DNA of 45,198 bases from an uncultured Thiotrichaceae bacterium (GTDB lineage Bacteria; Pseudomonadota; Gammaproteobacteria; Thiotrichales; Thiotrichaceae). The notes beneath the pieces are model-generated. The model did not search any database. It saw nothing but the letters and a program-made list of their open reading frames with translations, and was not told the DNA's origin. The translations under genes were made by a program, and so were the position numbers. Shown in pieces: positions 35,195-43,900 of this stretch (position 1 is the first letter of the stretch; every line of letters starts with the position of its first letter). The DNA lies in NCBI GenBank assembly GCA_937925855.1, contig CALAMO010000053.1, forward strand, positions 1 through 45,198. The letters are read 5' to 3'.

Positions 35195-35797
35195 TCAAGC
35201 AGACTGCGCTACCCACGCCGCCAGCCCCACCACCAGCAGCATCGCCAGGGCCATCGCAATATTAATGCCGCGCTGGAGGCTCGCTGGCAACTCCAGCCGC
35301 TGGAGGCCAACGCCCAGGCCCAACCAGATGAAGTGAATGGGTATCCAGAACAGGTTGATAATGACGAATTTTAGCGCTACTTCCGTCACTGGCGCCTGTT
35401 CCAATAAGGCAAAGTTCGACAGGAAAAAGGCATTCACCGCATAAGCCTTCGGGTTGACAAACTGCAGTAGCACCCCGCCCCAAAAACTGGGCGGTTGCTG
35501 CGGCTTGATAAACGCCACCTGCGCTCCGGCCAATGCAATCTTCAGCGCCAGATACAGCAGGTACAATAGCGAAACCACCGCCAGTGCCATGCGTAGCGTT
35601 GGCAACGCTTCCAGCACGCTAAACATGCCGAGCGCAACCGCGAGATACACGCTGTTATTGCCGACAAACAGCCCGGCCACAAAACGGATACCGGCTTGAA
35701 AACCGAAATTTGCCCCGATGCCTGCCGTCGTCAATACACCAGGGCCGGGCGTAATGAGCGCGAAAAAAATGGCGGCGCTGAAACTTGCTAAAACCAT
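35195..35797 (-). CDS. LysE-family amino-acid exporter
   Basis: 200 residues with six membrane segments. FFALITPGPGVLTTAGIGAN contains the conserved PGPxxL/N motif of LysE/RhtB translocators; also FVAGLFVGNNSVYLAVALGM, LYLLYLALKIALAG and FVNPKAYAVNAFFLSNFALL (the NPKA motif). The substrate is unknown. AAGG precedes the start. It is divergent from the metallo-hydrolase, with only 24 bp between start codons that contain an exact dyad. Confidence 0.93.
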   Translation of the reverse strand: MVLASFSAAIFFALITPGPGVLTTAGIGANFGFQAGIRFVAGLFVGNNSVYLAVALGMFSVLEALPTLRMALAVVSLLYLLYLALKIALAGAQVAFIKPQQPPSFWGGVLLQFVNPKAYAVNAFFLSNFALLEQAPVTEVALKFVIINLFWIPIHFIWLGLGVGLQRLELPASLQRGINIAMALAMLLVVGLAAWVAQSA

Positions 35798-35805
35798 AAG
35801 CCTTA

Positions 35806-35821
35806 CTATACCGTAGTATAG
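35806..35821. promoter_or_regulatory. 16-bp dyad between divergent starts
   Basis: CTATAC-CGTA-GTATAG is a perfect 6+6 inverted repeat filling most of the 24-bp gap between the lysE-type and metallo-hydrolase start codons. It could be an operator for both genes, or paired -10 elements; a protein bound here would block both starts. Confidence 0.45.
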
Positions 35822-36934
35822 ATGAAAACTGTTTACCCATTACTCAAAATCGTTCAATGGCTGCTCATCATTGGCCTAATCACTATTATTGGTGCCTGCG
35901 CCGTCAACAGTCAACTCAGCGCCAGCGTCACCGCCCGCCTCAAAGACTCCCAGCACTTTCAAGACGGTAAATTTCAAAATACTGCCCCGCAGCCAGCGCG
36001 CGGTTTCACTACATTCATTAAAATCATGGGTCGCTGGGTAACCGCAGAGAAAGTTGACCCGGAACCGACCAAACCGGTACCCGTAAAAACCGTGAGCCGT
36101 GCCCAGCTGGAAGCCCTCAGCGACACCACTCTACACCTGATTAAGCTCGGCCACTCCTCCGTGTTATTGAAAGTGTATGGCGAATACTGGCTGATTGACC
36201 CTATGTTTTCACAGCGGGCCTCACCGTTCAGCTTTATTGGCCCAAAACGCTTCCACCCGCCGCCCATTGGCCTAGCTGAGCTGCCACCGATTACGCGCGT
36301 GCTGATCTCGCATAATCATTACGACCACCTGGATAAAGCCAGCATCGAGCAACTCGCAGCCACCACACAACAATTTCTAGTGCCACTCGGCACCGATGGT
36401 GACCTAAAGAAATGGGGCGTCGCGCCAGAGAAAATCCAGGTTTTTGACTGGTGGCAGGAACTGCAAACCGAGCATGCCCTACTGGCCTTCACCCCATCGC
36501 AACACTTTTCTGGGCGTGGCCTGAATGATCGTAACTCGACCCTGTGGGGGAGCTGGGTGATTAAAACTCGCGGGGAAAGCCTGTATTACAGCGGCGATTC
36601 CGGTTATTTTGCTGGCTTTAAAACCATCGGCGACAAGTACGGGCCGTTTGACCTAACGCTGCTGGAAACAGGCGCTTATAATACGGACTGGCCGGATGTC
36701 CACATGTTCCCCGAAGAAGTTGTCCAGGCGCATCTCGACCTGCGCGGCAAAGTGCTGCTGCCAGTACATAATGGCACGTTTGATCTATCGTTCCATCCCT
36801 GGTACGAACCGTTGGAGCGAGTCACCGCAGCAGCGAAGAAACGCGGCGTTAAACTCACTACGCCCATCGCAGGTGATGTTTTAACCGCCCAGCAACCGGG
36901 GACGGTTAAGCCCTGGTGGCAAGCGCTGCGTTAG
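35822..36934 (+). CDS. MBL-fold metallo-hydrolase, lipoprotein
   Basis: 370 residues. A membrane leader (IVQWLLIIGLITIIGACAVN) has the lipobox-like IGAC, so the protein is probably lipidated and acts in the periplasm or outer membrane. The metallo-beta-lactamase fold has SHNHYDHLDKASIEQL (HxHxDH), a LPLGTDG segment, FTPSQHFSGRGLNDRN, YYSGDSGYFAGFK (metal Asp), LLETGAYN and VLLPVHNGTFDLS. This resembles the lactamase_B_2 / NAPE-PLD-like family. ATG 35822 has no Shine-Dalgarno, and no other Met is available before residue 50; the dyad sits directly before it. Confidence 0.92.
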   Translation: MKTVYPLLKIVQWLLIIGLITIIGACAVNSQLSASVTARLKDSQHFQDGKFQNTAPQPARGFTTFIKIMGRWVTAEKVDPEPTKPVPVKTVSRAQLEALSDTTLHLIKLGHSSVLLKVYGEYWLIDPMFSQRASPFSFIGPKRFHPPPIGLAELPPITRVLISHNHYDHLDKASIEQLAATTQQFLVPLGTDGDLKKWGVAPEKIQVFDWWQELQTEHALLAFTPSQHFSGRGLNDRNSTLWGSWVIKTRGESLYYSGDSGYFAGFKTIGDKYGPFDLTLLETGAYNTDWPDVHMFPEEVVQAHLDLRGKVLLPVHNGTFDLSFHPWYEPLERVTAAAKKRGVKLTTPIAGDVLTAQQPGTVKPWWQALR

Positions 36935-36964
36935 GTGGCGGCGGGTGTGGCGGGTGCATAACAA

Positions 36965-39900
36965 TCACTTAGTCGCATGCTGCGCGACCCGCACCAAGAC
37001 CTTGCGCAATAACACTGGGTTAACCGGCTTGCGCAAGTAGCGATAGCCGCGTGCCTTGGCCTCCAACATCAGCTGTTCATCCACATCCGCCGTAATCAGC
37101 ACTCCCGGAATATCCTGTCCCAAGGCCGCACGCAACTGATCCATCACCGCCAGCCCCTTCTCATTATTATTCAGATGATAATCCACCAGTATCACATCCG
37201 GGCGATAACCCCGCGCGCCCATCTCAGCCAGCGCTGTCGCAGCCGTAGTCGCCCCCAAAGACTGACACGACCAACGTGCTAACAACGCCGCCATCGCATC
37301 GAGAATGTCCTTATCATTATCGATGCACAGCACATTCAGGCCCGCAATCGGCAGCGACGGTGACGCCGCTGCCGCCAACTCGGGCTGCGCGGCCAGCGCA
37401 GGCTGACTTAGTTCAAGACTCACCGGCACCGTAACCGCAAACAGGCTGCCCCGGCCCAGCTCTGAGACCATCGTTAGCGGATGCGCCATAATCTGTCCCA
37501 GCCGTCGCGCAATCGACAACCCCAGACCAACGCCTTTGGTCTCATCGAACTGTTGGTTATCCAGCTGCCGAAACTCCTCAAAAATCACTTCCTGGTCGCT
37601 ATAGGCAATCCCGATCCCGGTATCCAGCGTACAAACGGTCAATTGCGGCTCCCCGGTCGCAAAACCGACCCGCCGACACCCCACCGTCACCCGCCCCCCC
37701 GGTGGGGTATAGCGCAGCGCATTGGAAATAAAGTTCTGGAGGATACGGCGCAGCAAATGGGCATCGCTACGCACCATCACCTGACAGGGCAGCATCCTAA
37801 ACCGAATCTGCTTATTCGCCGCAATCACCGCAAACTCCGTTTGCAGCGTGCTCAGCACTTTATTAATATTAAACGTGGTGATATTGGCCTTCACCACGCC
37901 GCTGTCCAGCTTGGAAATGGCAATCAGCGTTTGAATAATTTCCTCCGCCGAACGTAATGAACTGCTAATCCGATCCGTCAGTACGGCCCGCTCATCCGGG
38001 CTTTCTGCCAGCGCTGAATTAAATAAGCGCGCCGCATTGAGGGGTTGCATCACATCATGATTCACCGCCGCCAGAAAACGACTTTTACTGCGGTTTGCCT
38101 GCTGTAGCTCTTCATTGACCTGCGATAATTCCAACGTGCGGTCGCCGACCATTTGCTCCAGATTCTCATTAATATCCCGCAGCTCACGCTCCACTTTTTT
38201 GTATTCGGTGATGTCAGTGAAACTCGTGACAAAACCACCGCGCGGCAGGGGCCGCCCCTGAATCTGTAAGACAGTGCCATCCGGGCGATAGCGCTGGAAT
38301 GCGTGTACCGTGCCGGCCCGCATGTGATTGAGGCGCTTTTCCACATGCTCATCCACCTCACCCGGCCCACACTCTCCGGCGAGGGCGTTATGGCGAATAA
38401 TTTCGGCAATAGGTCGTCCCACCTGAATCAGGCCCGCAGGATAGGCATAAATCTCCAAATAACGACTGTTCCAGGCGACTAGATTCAGGTGCTCATCCAC
38501 CACACTCACGCCCTGGTCTAAGTGCTCGATCGTGGCATGCAGCAGCGCCTGACTGAATTGCAGGGCCTGTGAGGTTTCGCCGACAATGCTGAACACATCC
38601 TCCAGCGGCAGGTCTTTTTTCTTATTCAGCACCGAGTTAATCATGACCCGCGCCGATGAGGCACCAATGGCCCCAGCCAGCAAATTCTCAGTAAAATTCA
38701 CCAACTCAGCATCGGCCTGCTCGCTTGGCACCAGCTCACCCCGGCGCGCTGCGGTGTAATCAGCAAAGGCTTGGCGCGTCGCATTTTTACCGACAAATTT
38801 TTCTGCCAGCAGACGCAGCTCACCCACTTCCGCAGTGCTCCACCACGGTAAGCCCTGCGCCATCGTGCCCGCATTCACCGTATGAGTGAAGCTTGCGGCC
38901 TGCATACGCTCTAACAGCTGAGGTTTGCGCTGCACTGAAAACAGCAGGAAGCACAGAATATTTAGCCCGAGACTAAACAGCAGGCTATGGGTCACCGCAT
39001 CCAACCCAGTAACGCCCAGCAGCTGCGAGGGTCGCAGCCAGTCAATGCCCCATGGCCCGGCGCTAAGCAGGCGATCAAAACCAGAAACACCCGCCAGCAG
39101 ACCAGGTAAAAACAGGGTATACAGCCAGACGGCAAAGCCCGCCACCAAGCCCGCGATGGCTCCACGTCCAGTGGCCTGCTTCCAGTACACCGCACCCATC
39201 AGCGCCGGGGCAAACTGAATCGCCGCCACAAACGCAGTTAAGCCAATCGAGGCCAGCGCCTTTTCATCATCGATATACCGATAATAGAAATAGCTCAGAA
39301 TCAGGATGAGCACGATAGACACGCGCCGGATGAGCAGCAGCAGCTGCGTCAGATCATCTTTCCGACGCAGCTCAAGTGACTGCACCCGGAACAGCAGCGG
39401 CATCACAATGTCATTACACACCATAGTGCTCAGCGTAATCACCGCGACAATAATCATGCCGGTCGCCGCTGAAAACCCCCCAATAAACGCCAGCAGCGTC
39501 AGCGCCTCACTGCCCTCTAGCATCGGCAGGGTCAGTACAAACATATCTGGCACAATCGCCGCTACATTCATCCCGGTTTGAGTATTCACCATCGACCCGG
39601 CCAGCGTGATCGGAATCACCACCAGCGTCGTCAGCAGCAAGTACAGCGGAAACAGCCAGCGCGCACGCCGCATATCACCGGGATGCGTCACCTCAACGAA
39701 GCTAACGTGAAACTGTCGCGGCAGGCAGAAAATAGCCGCCATCGCCAGCACGGTATGGCTCAGGAACGTCAGTTCCAGCATTTCGGTGGGTAAAGAATAC
39801 GTCAACAGTTTCGCCGACTGCGGATCAGCCATCAGGCGATCCCACGCAAAGTCTGGCGCCTCAAACAGTACAAACAGTGCTAGCAACGCCACCAAAGTCA

Positions 39901-40579
39901 GCGCAAACAGTTTCACAATCGACTCAAAGGCAATCGCCAGAATCAGCCCTTCATGATGTTCACTGGCATGCACATAGCGCGTACCAAACAGAATACTAAA
40001 CACCGCCATCACCAGGGCCACGATAAAACCGGTATCACGCCACAGTGAATTGCCCACAGAACTGCTCGCAGCATCTAGATCAGGTGCCCAATTAAGCGGG
40101 TGATGCAGCGCTCCCCCAACCTCGCCCAGCGGCAAACCGGTCAGCACGCCGTAACTGGAGGCAATAGCCTTCAGCTGGAGTGCGATATAAGGCAGCGTGC
40201 CGGTAATCGCAATCAGCGTCACCAGTACCGCCAGCTGGGGTGATTTACCATAGCGCGAAGAAATAAAATCGGCGATCGAGGTAATATTCTGTTCGCTACA
40301 AATGGTGGCCACTTTTTTCAGAAAGCGGTAGCCGAATAAAATCAGCAGCATCGGGCCGAGGTAAATCGCAATATAGCGCCAGCCGTTGGTCGCCGCGCTG
40401 CCCACCGCGCCGTAATAGGTCCAAGAGGTACAATAAATGGCTAATGACAGGCTGTAGATAATGCCGCGATAGGGGCGCAGCTTATTCGCATAACTGACGC
40501 TGTCGCCATAGTAGGCGATGGCAAACAGGATACCGATATACACCAGCGCGCACAGGACGATTATCCAGGAAGGCAGCAT
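36965..40579 (-). CDS. Hybrid histidine kinase with Na+/solute symporter domain (SSS-PAS-HK-REC)
   Basis: 1204 residues. Residues 1-555 are a sodium:solute symporter fold of about 13 membrane helices. A PAS domain (about 690-800: LDQGVSVVDEHLNLVAWNSR) precedes the HisKA helix with the phosphorylated H841 in AAVNHDVMQPLNAARL. The ATPase domain has the N box NALRYTPPGGRV, DTGIGIAYSDQEVIFEEFRQ and GVGLGLSIARRLG. A C-terminal receiver has the acceptor D1133 in VILVDYHLNN and TADVDEQ and KP motifs. This is the plan of CbrA-like and MxtR/ErcS-type kinases, which link nutrient uptake or sensing to gene control. The proC-like gene lies 13 bp upstream in the same direction. Confidence 0.95.
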   Translation of the reverse strand: MLPSWIIVLCALVYIGILFAIAYYGDSVSYANKLRPYRGIIYSLSLAIYCTSWTYYGAVGSAATNGWRYIAIYLGPMLLILFGYRFLKKVATICSEQNITSIADFISSRYGKSPQLAVLVTLIAITGTLPYIALQLKAIASSYGVLTGLPLGEVGGALHHPLNWAPDLDAASSSVGNSLWRDTGFIVALVMAVFSILFGTRYVHASEHHEGLILAIAFESIVKLFALTLVALLALFVLFEAPDFAWDRLMADPQSAKLLTYSLPTEMLELTFLSHTVLAMAAIFCLPRQFHVSFVEVTHPGDMRRARWLFPLYLLLTTLVVIPITLAGSMVNTQTGMNVAAIVPDMFVLTLPMLEGSEALTLLAFIGGFSAATGMIIVAVITLSTMVCNDIVMPLLFRVQSLELRRKDDLTQLLLLIRRVSIVLILILSYFYYRYIDDEKALASIGLTAFVAAIQFAPALMGAVYWKQATGRGAIAGLVAGFAVWLYTLFLPGLLAGVSGFDRLLSAGPWGIDWLRPSQLLGVTGLDAVTHSLLFSLGLNILCFLLFSVQRKPQLLERMQAASFTHTVNAGTMAQGLPWWSTAEVGELRLLAEKFVGKNATRQAFADYTAARRGELVPSEQADAELVNFTENLLAGAIGASSARVMINSVLNKKKDLPLEDVFSIVGETSQALQFSQALLHATIEHLDQGVSVVDEHLNLVAWNSRYLEIYAYPAGLIQVGRPIAEIIRHNALAGECGPGEVDEHVEKRLNHMRAGTVHAFQRYRPDGTVLQIQGRPLPRGGFVTSFTDITEYKKVERELRDINENLEQMVGDRTLELSQVNEELQQANRSKSRFLAAVNHDVMQPLNAARLFNSALAESPDERAVLTDRISSSLRSAEEIIQTLIAISKLDSGVVKANITTFNINKVLSTLQTEFAVIAANKQIRFRMLPCQVMVRSDAHLLRRILQNFISNALRYTPPGGRVTVGCRRVGFATGEPQLTVCTLDTGIGIAYSDQEVIFEEFRQLDNQQFDETKGVGLGLSIARRLGQIMAHPLTMVSELGRGSLFAVTVPVSLELSQPALAAQPELAAAASPSLPIAGLNVLCIDNDKDILDAMAALLARWSCQSLGATTAATALAEMGARGYRPDVILVDYHLNNNEKGLAVMDQLRAALGQDIPGVLITADVDEQLMLEAKARGYRYLRKPVNPVLLRKVLVRVAQHATK

Positions 40580-40592
40580 GACACTTAGACCC

Positions 40593-41369
40593 TCACGCCT
40601 GATAACTCATGCGCTGTAGCAATAGCTGGCAGGCTTCATCCCAGGGCGCAAACGCCCCCTGCTGTTGCAGCATATCCAGCCCCAGCTTGGAAAACGTGCC
40701 CTCCGTGGCTATCGCCGTCGCAATTTCGCCCGGTGAAGCCGCTTTTTGCAGCGCCAAACTGGCCGCGCCCTGCGCCATGCCCAACACCAGCTGCCGCGCC
40801 TTATCCGGCGGCAATGCGGCGTTACTGGTGGACTGGATGATTTGCTCAAACAGTGAAAAATACCAGGTGTACACGCAGGCCAACACGCTGCCCTGGTCAA
40901 ACGCTGCCTCAGTCTCCAACCCAATACTGTCACCGCAGTAGTCAAACAGGGCCTCCACCGTCGCATGGCGCGGGTATACCAGCGTTGGACTGGCTCCGGC
41001 CTGCGCAGCATTCACCGGCATGGCGCGTACGATCTCAGTCTGCTCTGGTACCACCGCCCGCAACGCGGCCAGCTGCATACCCGCCACGACGCTAATCAGC
41101 AGCTGCCCCGGCTGCAATGACAAGGCTTTCAGGGCGTCAATACAGTGGGTGGGGCGAGTCGAAATAAATAAACACTCACTGGCATCCGCAACGGCCTGAT
41201 TGCTGTCTAACACACTGCAATCCCAGGTCGCCGCCAACTGAGCCGACATCTTACGGTTCCGCGGGCAAAGATAGATCGTGCCTGAGAAACCACCGCGACG
41301 AATGCCTTGGATCGTGTATTCGGCCAGATCGCCCACCCCGACAAAACCGATTGAATTAATTGTGTGCAT
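40593..41369 (-). CDS. Pyrroline-5-carboxylate reductase-like dehydrogenase
   Basis: 258 residues. The Rossmann start IGFVGVGDLAEYTIQGI is like ProC but with GVGDLA instead of GxGNMA. Next come YLCPRNRKMSAQLAATWDCS, LLISVVAGMQLAALRAVVPE, IVRAMPVNAAQAGASPTLVY and a C-terminal ProC dimer domain (VLGMAQGAASLALQKAASPG, then IATEGTFSKLGLDMLQQQGA) where TxPGGxT is SPGEIATAI-like. It would reduce pyrroline-5-carboxylate to proline, but the altered motifs make the substrate uncertain. It lies 13 bp upstream of the symporter-kinase and is likely cotranscribed. Confidence 0.88.
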   Translation of the reverse strand: MHTINSIGFVGVGDLAEYTIQGIRRGGFSGTIYLCPRNRKMSAQLAATWDCSVLDSNQAVADASECLFISTRPTHCIDALKALSLQPGQLLISVVAGMQLAALRAVVPEQTEIVRAMPVNAAQAGASPTLVYPRHATVEALFDYCGDSIGLETEAAFDQGSVLACVYTWYFSLFEQIIQSTSNAALPPDKARQLVLGMAQGAASLALQKAASPGEIATAIATEGTFSKLGLDMLQQQGAFAPWDEACQLLLQRMSYQA

Positions 41370-41772
41370 AGTCTGCTGCCTGTTTCAGAGAGAAGGTTAT
41401 ACTTCGATTTTGGGGGTATGAGAAGACCATCCTTTTGCAAGACTACCACACCCCAGGCTATTCAAAATAGTCATGCAGGACCATACTAGCAACGACAGAA
41501 AGGTCAACTTTACCACCTTGAATCGAGCTAAAAGTAAGTTCGCCTAGCCAGAGTAGCTCACTACCGGTTGACACCTTTCGCCTAGAAAACGTCATCTGGA
41601 TAAATTTTATAAAAATAGTAATTAAGACCTAGTGGTGTTATGTTGGCGGGCTTATCTTTTTTAGCCCAAATTCACACAGATAAGCAGGCTCAATAGTCTG
41701 TCGATCTTGTGATGTTAATATCATAATGCTGACGGTTTAAGTTTAAATTACCTAATTCATAGGTGAACTAAA
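41370..41772. other. 403-bp junction to AT-rich island, no gene
   Basis: No coding region is seen. Composition turns from GC-rich core DNA to AT-rich island DNA around 41580. It contains CTATT-caaa-ATAG (41457-41470 region) and a hairpin GGGCT/AGCCC at about 41649-41668, which has no T-run behind it. AGGTGA at about 41761-41766 is the ribosome site of the next gene. Confidence 0.6.
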
Positions 41773-42762
41773 ATGATAATTGAAATAATAACTGCACCGG
41801 ATGTTAAAATAAAAGAGACAGGATTTGGATCTAACTCAGCATGTGCAAATGTTACAGATGCCATAAAAAGACTTGGTCACACTGCGAAGACTTCGATCTG
41901 CAATTCCATGCAAGATTTAAACAGTGTAACAAAAAGAAAACCTGATTTAGTAATCTTAGCTGTAAAATATATTTCAATAGAAAATGGCGACAACATATGG
42001 CTTTCCGAATATTTTAGCAAGCAGGACATAACATTCTCCGGTTCTAATAGAAATATTTTAAACTTCGACTCTGACAAAGTATCAGCCAAATCACGCTTAA
42101 CTAATGAAGGCATTAATACTGCAAAGTATTTTACCGCTATGCCACATCAGTTTAGCGATGAAGACGATCTGCCTCTCTTGTTCCCGTTATTTTTGAAGCC
42201 TACAGATGCTGCCAATGGCAATGGTATTGATGATTTTTCATTTGTTCAAAACTTCAGTGAATTTAAGTCAAAAGTTGAATCACTTCATGCGTTGTATGGA
42301 CAACCTATACTTGTTGAAGAATACTTATGTGGCAGAGAATTTACTGTGGCAATTATAGTATCTGACAAAGGTAAAATTACCGCATCCGCTATTGAAATAG
42401 TCCCACCTAAATCTTCTGGAGGCATTAGAATATTGGGAGAGGAAGTTAAAAAATCTGACACGGAGGTTTTGAAAAAAATCAAAAAGAGTGAAGCTCACTA
42501 TATCAAAAGCATAGCAATCAAAGCTTTCATTGCTTTAGAAGCGAGAGGTTTTGGCCGCATAGATATTAAGATGGATGGAAACGGCAAATGCTATTTCATG
42601 GAAGCCAACCTAATTCCAGGAATGAAATTAGGGTCTAGCTACTTCCCTCAAGCTTGTAAAATCGCCAATAATCTATCTTATGATAGAGTTATCAGTTTAA
42701 TATTGGAAGAGTGCCTAGCCAGGGCAGCTCCAGCCCTTATGCCTTTCAAGGTAAAGAATTAG
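41773..42762 (+). CDS. ATP-grasp ligase, D-alanine-D-alanine ligase-like, AT-rich
   Basis: 329 residues. The N-terminal part (LVILAVKYISIENGDNIWLS) leads to ATP-grasp blocks: FPLFLKPTDAANGNGIDDFS (ATP-binding lysine and glycine loop), PILVEEYLCGREFTVAIIVS, GFGRIDIKMDGNGKCYFMEA and NLIPGM, the usual metal-ligand end. The order and spacing are those of Ddl. The missing standard serine loop (EGSSVGV) and short central domain mean another carboxylate-amine ligase is possible. Codon use is far more AT-rich than the neighbours, so it is probably transferred. AGGTGA lies 6 nt before the ATG. Single gene, no partner that shows its substrate. Confidence 0.9.
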   Translation: MIIEIITAPDVKIKETGFGSNSACANVTDAIKRLGHTAKTSICNSMQDLNSVTKRKPDLVILAVKYISIENGDNIWLSEYFSKQDITFSGSNRNILNFDSDKVSAKSRLTNEGINTAKYFTAMPHQFSDEDDLPLLFPLFLKPTDAANGNGIDDFSFVQNFSEFKSKVESLHALYGQPILVEEYLCGREFTVAIIVSDKGKITASAIEIVPPKSSGGIRILGEEVKKSDTEVLKKIKKSEAHYIKSIAIKAFIALEARGFGRIDIKMDGNGKCYFMEANLIPGMKLGSSYFPQACKIANNLSYDRVISLILEECLARAAPALMPFKVKN

Positions 42763-42889
42763 GCATTACTTATTGATCAGCCTTGCCGTTGCGACGTGTG
42801 GCTTCGTCGGGTCATTTTTTCGTGGTTGTGGTGTTTTCTTTTTGCCACGCGGGTGTTTTTTTGTATTTCCGCAACTGCGCCCGACCAGC

Positions 42890-43105
42890 CTACAACAGCA
42901 GCCACCCAACCATCGTTTTATCATCAGCTTCTACTATTGGGAGCCAGTCTTCTGCATCAATGATTTTGTCCAGGCTCTCTGCCATGTTGGCCATTTCATT
43001 AGCGATATAATACGCGGAGACCTCTTGTTCAATATCGACTTCAGGATGCGTCACCCGCAAGGCAGCCATAATGACGGCCAGTATATGACCGATATCAGTA
43101 AGCAA
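42890..43105 (-). pseudogene. Short minus-strand ORF, possibly a truncated gene remnant
   Basis: The frame encodes about 71 residues with a plausible coding look (PEVDIEQEVSAYYIANEMAN, then KIIDAEDWLPIVEADD). It opens directly after a TAA and has only TTG or an internal ATG as start, with no ribosome site. It sits inside an otherwise gene-free stretch (42763-43240). I do not recognise a family. It may be the end of a degraded gene, or a real small protein; confidence is low. Confidence 0.35.
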
Positions 43106-43110
43106 TTAAA

Positions 43111-43159
43111 AATCCCGCTTCTATAACCTTGCCCCGTGGCCAACATTTCCAAAGGGGTT
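43111..43159. repeat. Island direct repeat, copy A
   Basis: AATCCCGCTTCTATAACC (43111-43128), then CTTGCCCCGTGGC, AAC(A)TT and AAAGGGGTT. It matches copy B (44393-44477) at both ends; B has a 37-bp insertion in the middle. AACC and GGTT at the edges pair to a hairpin. The ProQ and HigBA genes lie between the two copies. Confidence 0.65.
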
Positions 43160-43240
43160 CGCTTGTTCTGCGATTTAGCATAGCCATAAAATTTTCTAAA
43201 AGGGGCAGGCATAAAAAAGGCCGATCAATCGTCTAAGTTA

Positions 43241-43564
43241 TTGATAAAAATATTAAATTTTTCACCCGCTGAAATCCGGGCGCGTGAACTGTATCAACGT
43301 CTCAATGATTTTGAAGTCTGGAGAAGCTATAAACCGCTGGCATTGGGTATCGAGAAAGCGATTTTCAAACTGTGTAATGATGAACAGTTCCCCGGTGGTT
43401 CAAAAAAGGTAGTACAGAAAGTGCTGCGCATGCACACCGGGCACGATGTTTACCGGGCCAATGTTTCCAGGGGCGGTAAGCGTTACCCGCTGGACGCGAA
43501 AGAGGGCGGCGAAGTGACCAGCGACCAGATAGCGCATGCTGCAAAAGAACTTAAAGCCGGATAG
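43241..43564 (+). CDS. ProQ/FinO-family RNA-binding protein
   Basis: 107 residues from TTG 43241; the frame is open from 43190. ProQ/FinO features: YKPLALGIEKAIFKL, FPGGSKKVVQKVLRMHTGHD, VYRANVSRGGKRYPLDAKEG and GEVTSDQIAHA, the core RNA-binding fold of FinO, ProQ and RocC-type chaperones. A likely longer start is ATA 43211 (IKKADQSSKLLIKIL), because AGGGG lies 5 nt before it and no ATG or GTG exists in the frame. The product has only the FinO domain, as in plasmid or phage members. It lies between repeat A and HigBA. Confidence 0.85.
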   Translation: MIKILNFSPAEIRARELYQRLNDFEVWRSYKPLALGIEKAIFKLCNDEQFPGGSKKVVQKVLRMHTGHDVYRANVSRGGKRYPLDAKEGGEVTSDQIAHAAKELKAG

Positions 43565-43584
43565 CAGAAATCATTTGCAATATA

Positions 43585-43599
43585 TAAACAATTTGTTTA
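43585..43599. promoter_or_regulatory. Dyad upstream of HigBA, candidate antitoxin operator
   Basis: TAAACA-ATT-TGTTTA is a perfect 6+6 inverted repeat, 11 bp upstream of the toxin start. Position and size suit autoregulation by HigA. TTGCAA at 43575-43580 could be a -35 box. Confidence 0.5.
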
Positions 43600-43609
43600 C
43601 GTTCATGTG

Positions 43610-43891
43610 ATGATTAAAACATTCGGCGATTCTGAAACAGAGCGCTTTTTTCAAACAGGACGCTCTCGGCGCATTGGAGCCAATATTAGACAACGCGCTT
43701 CGATGCGATTGCTACAGCTCCACAATGCCACCAGTATCGAAGACTTGAGGGTTCCACCGTCTAACCGGCTGGAAAAGCTCGCGGGCAATCGAGAGGGTCA
43801 ATGGAGCATACGCATTAATCAGCAGTTCCGCGTCTGTTTCCGCGTTGAAGATGGCGACGCTTACGACGTTGAAATAACGGATTACCATTAA
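43610..43891 (+). CDS. higB: HigB/GraT-type toxin (RelE superfamily)
   Basis: 93 residues from ATG 43610 (GTG at 43607 is adjacent). The sequence follows GraT and HigB: IKTFGDSETERFFQTGRSRR, RASMRLLQLHNATSIEDLRV, PPSNRLEKLAGNREGQWSIR and INQQFRVCFRVEDGDAYDVE. The end motif ITDYH is the family signature. HigB toxins cleave mRNA on ribosomes. The toxin gene precedes the antitoxin by 9 bp, the usual order of higBA. Confidence 0.93.
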   Translation: MIKTFGDSETERFFQTGRSRRIGANIRQRASMRLLQLHNATSIEDLRVPPSNRLEKLAGNREGQWSIRINQQFRVCFRVEDGDAYDVEITDYH

Positions 43892-43900
43892 GGTGCAACT

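Noticed and set aside
41645-41672. Terminator hairpin before the island
   Set aside because: The GGGCT/AGCCC stem has its T-run in the loop, not after the stem.
42773-43126. 117-residue plus-strand frame after the ATP-grasp gene
   Set aside because: Phe/Cys/Gly-rich with no domain pattern, and opposed by a more plausible minus-strand frame.
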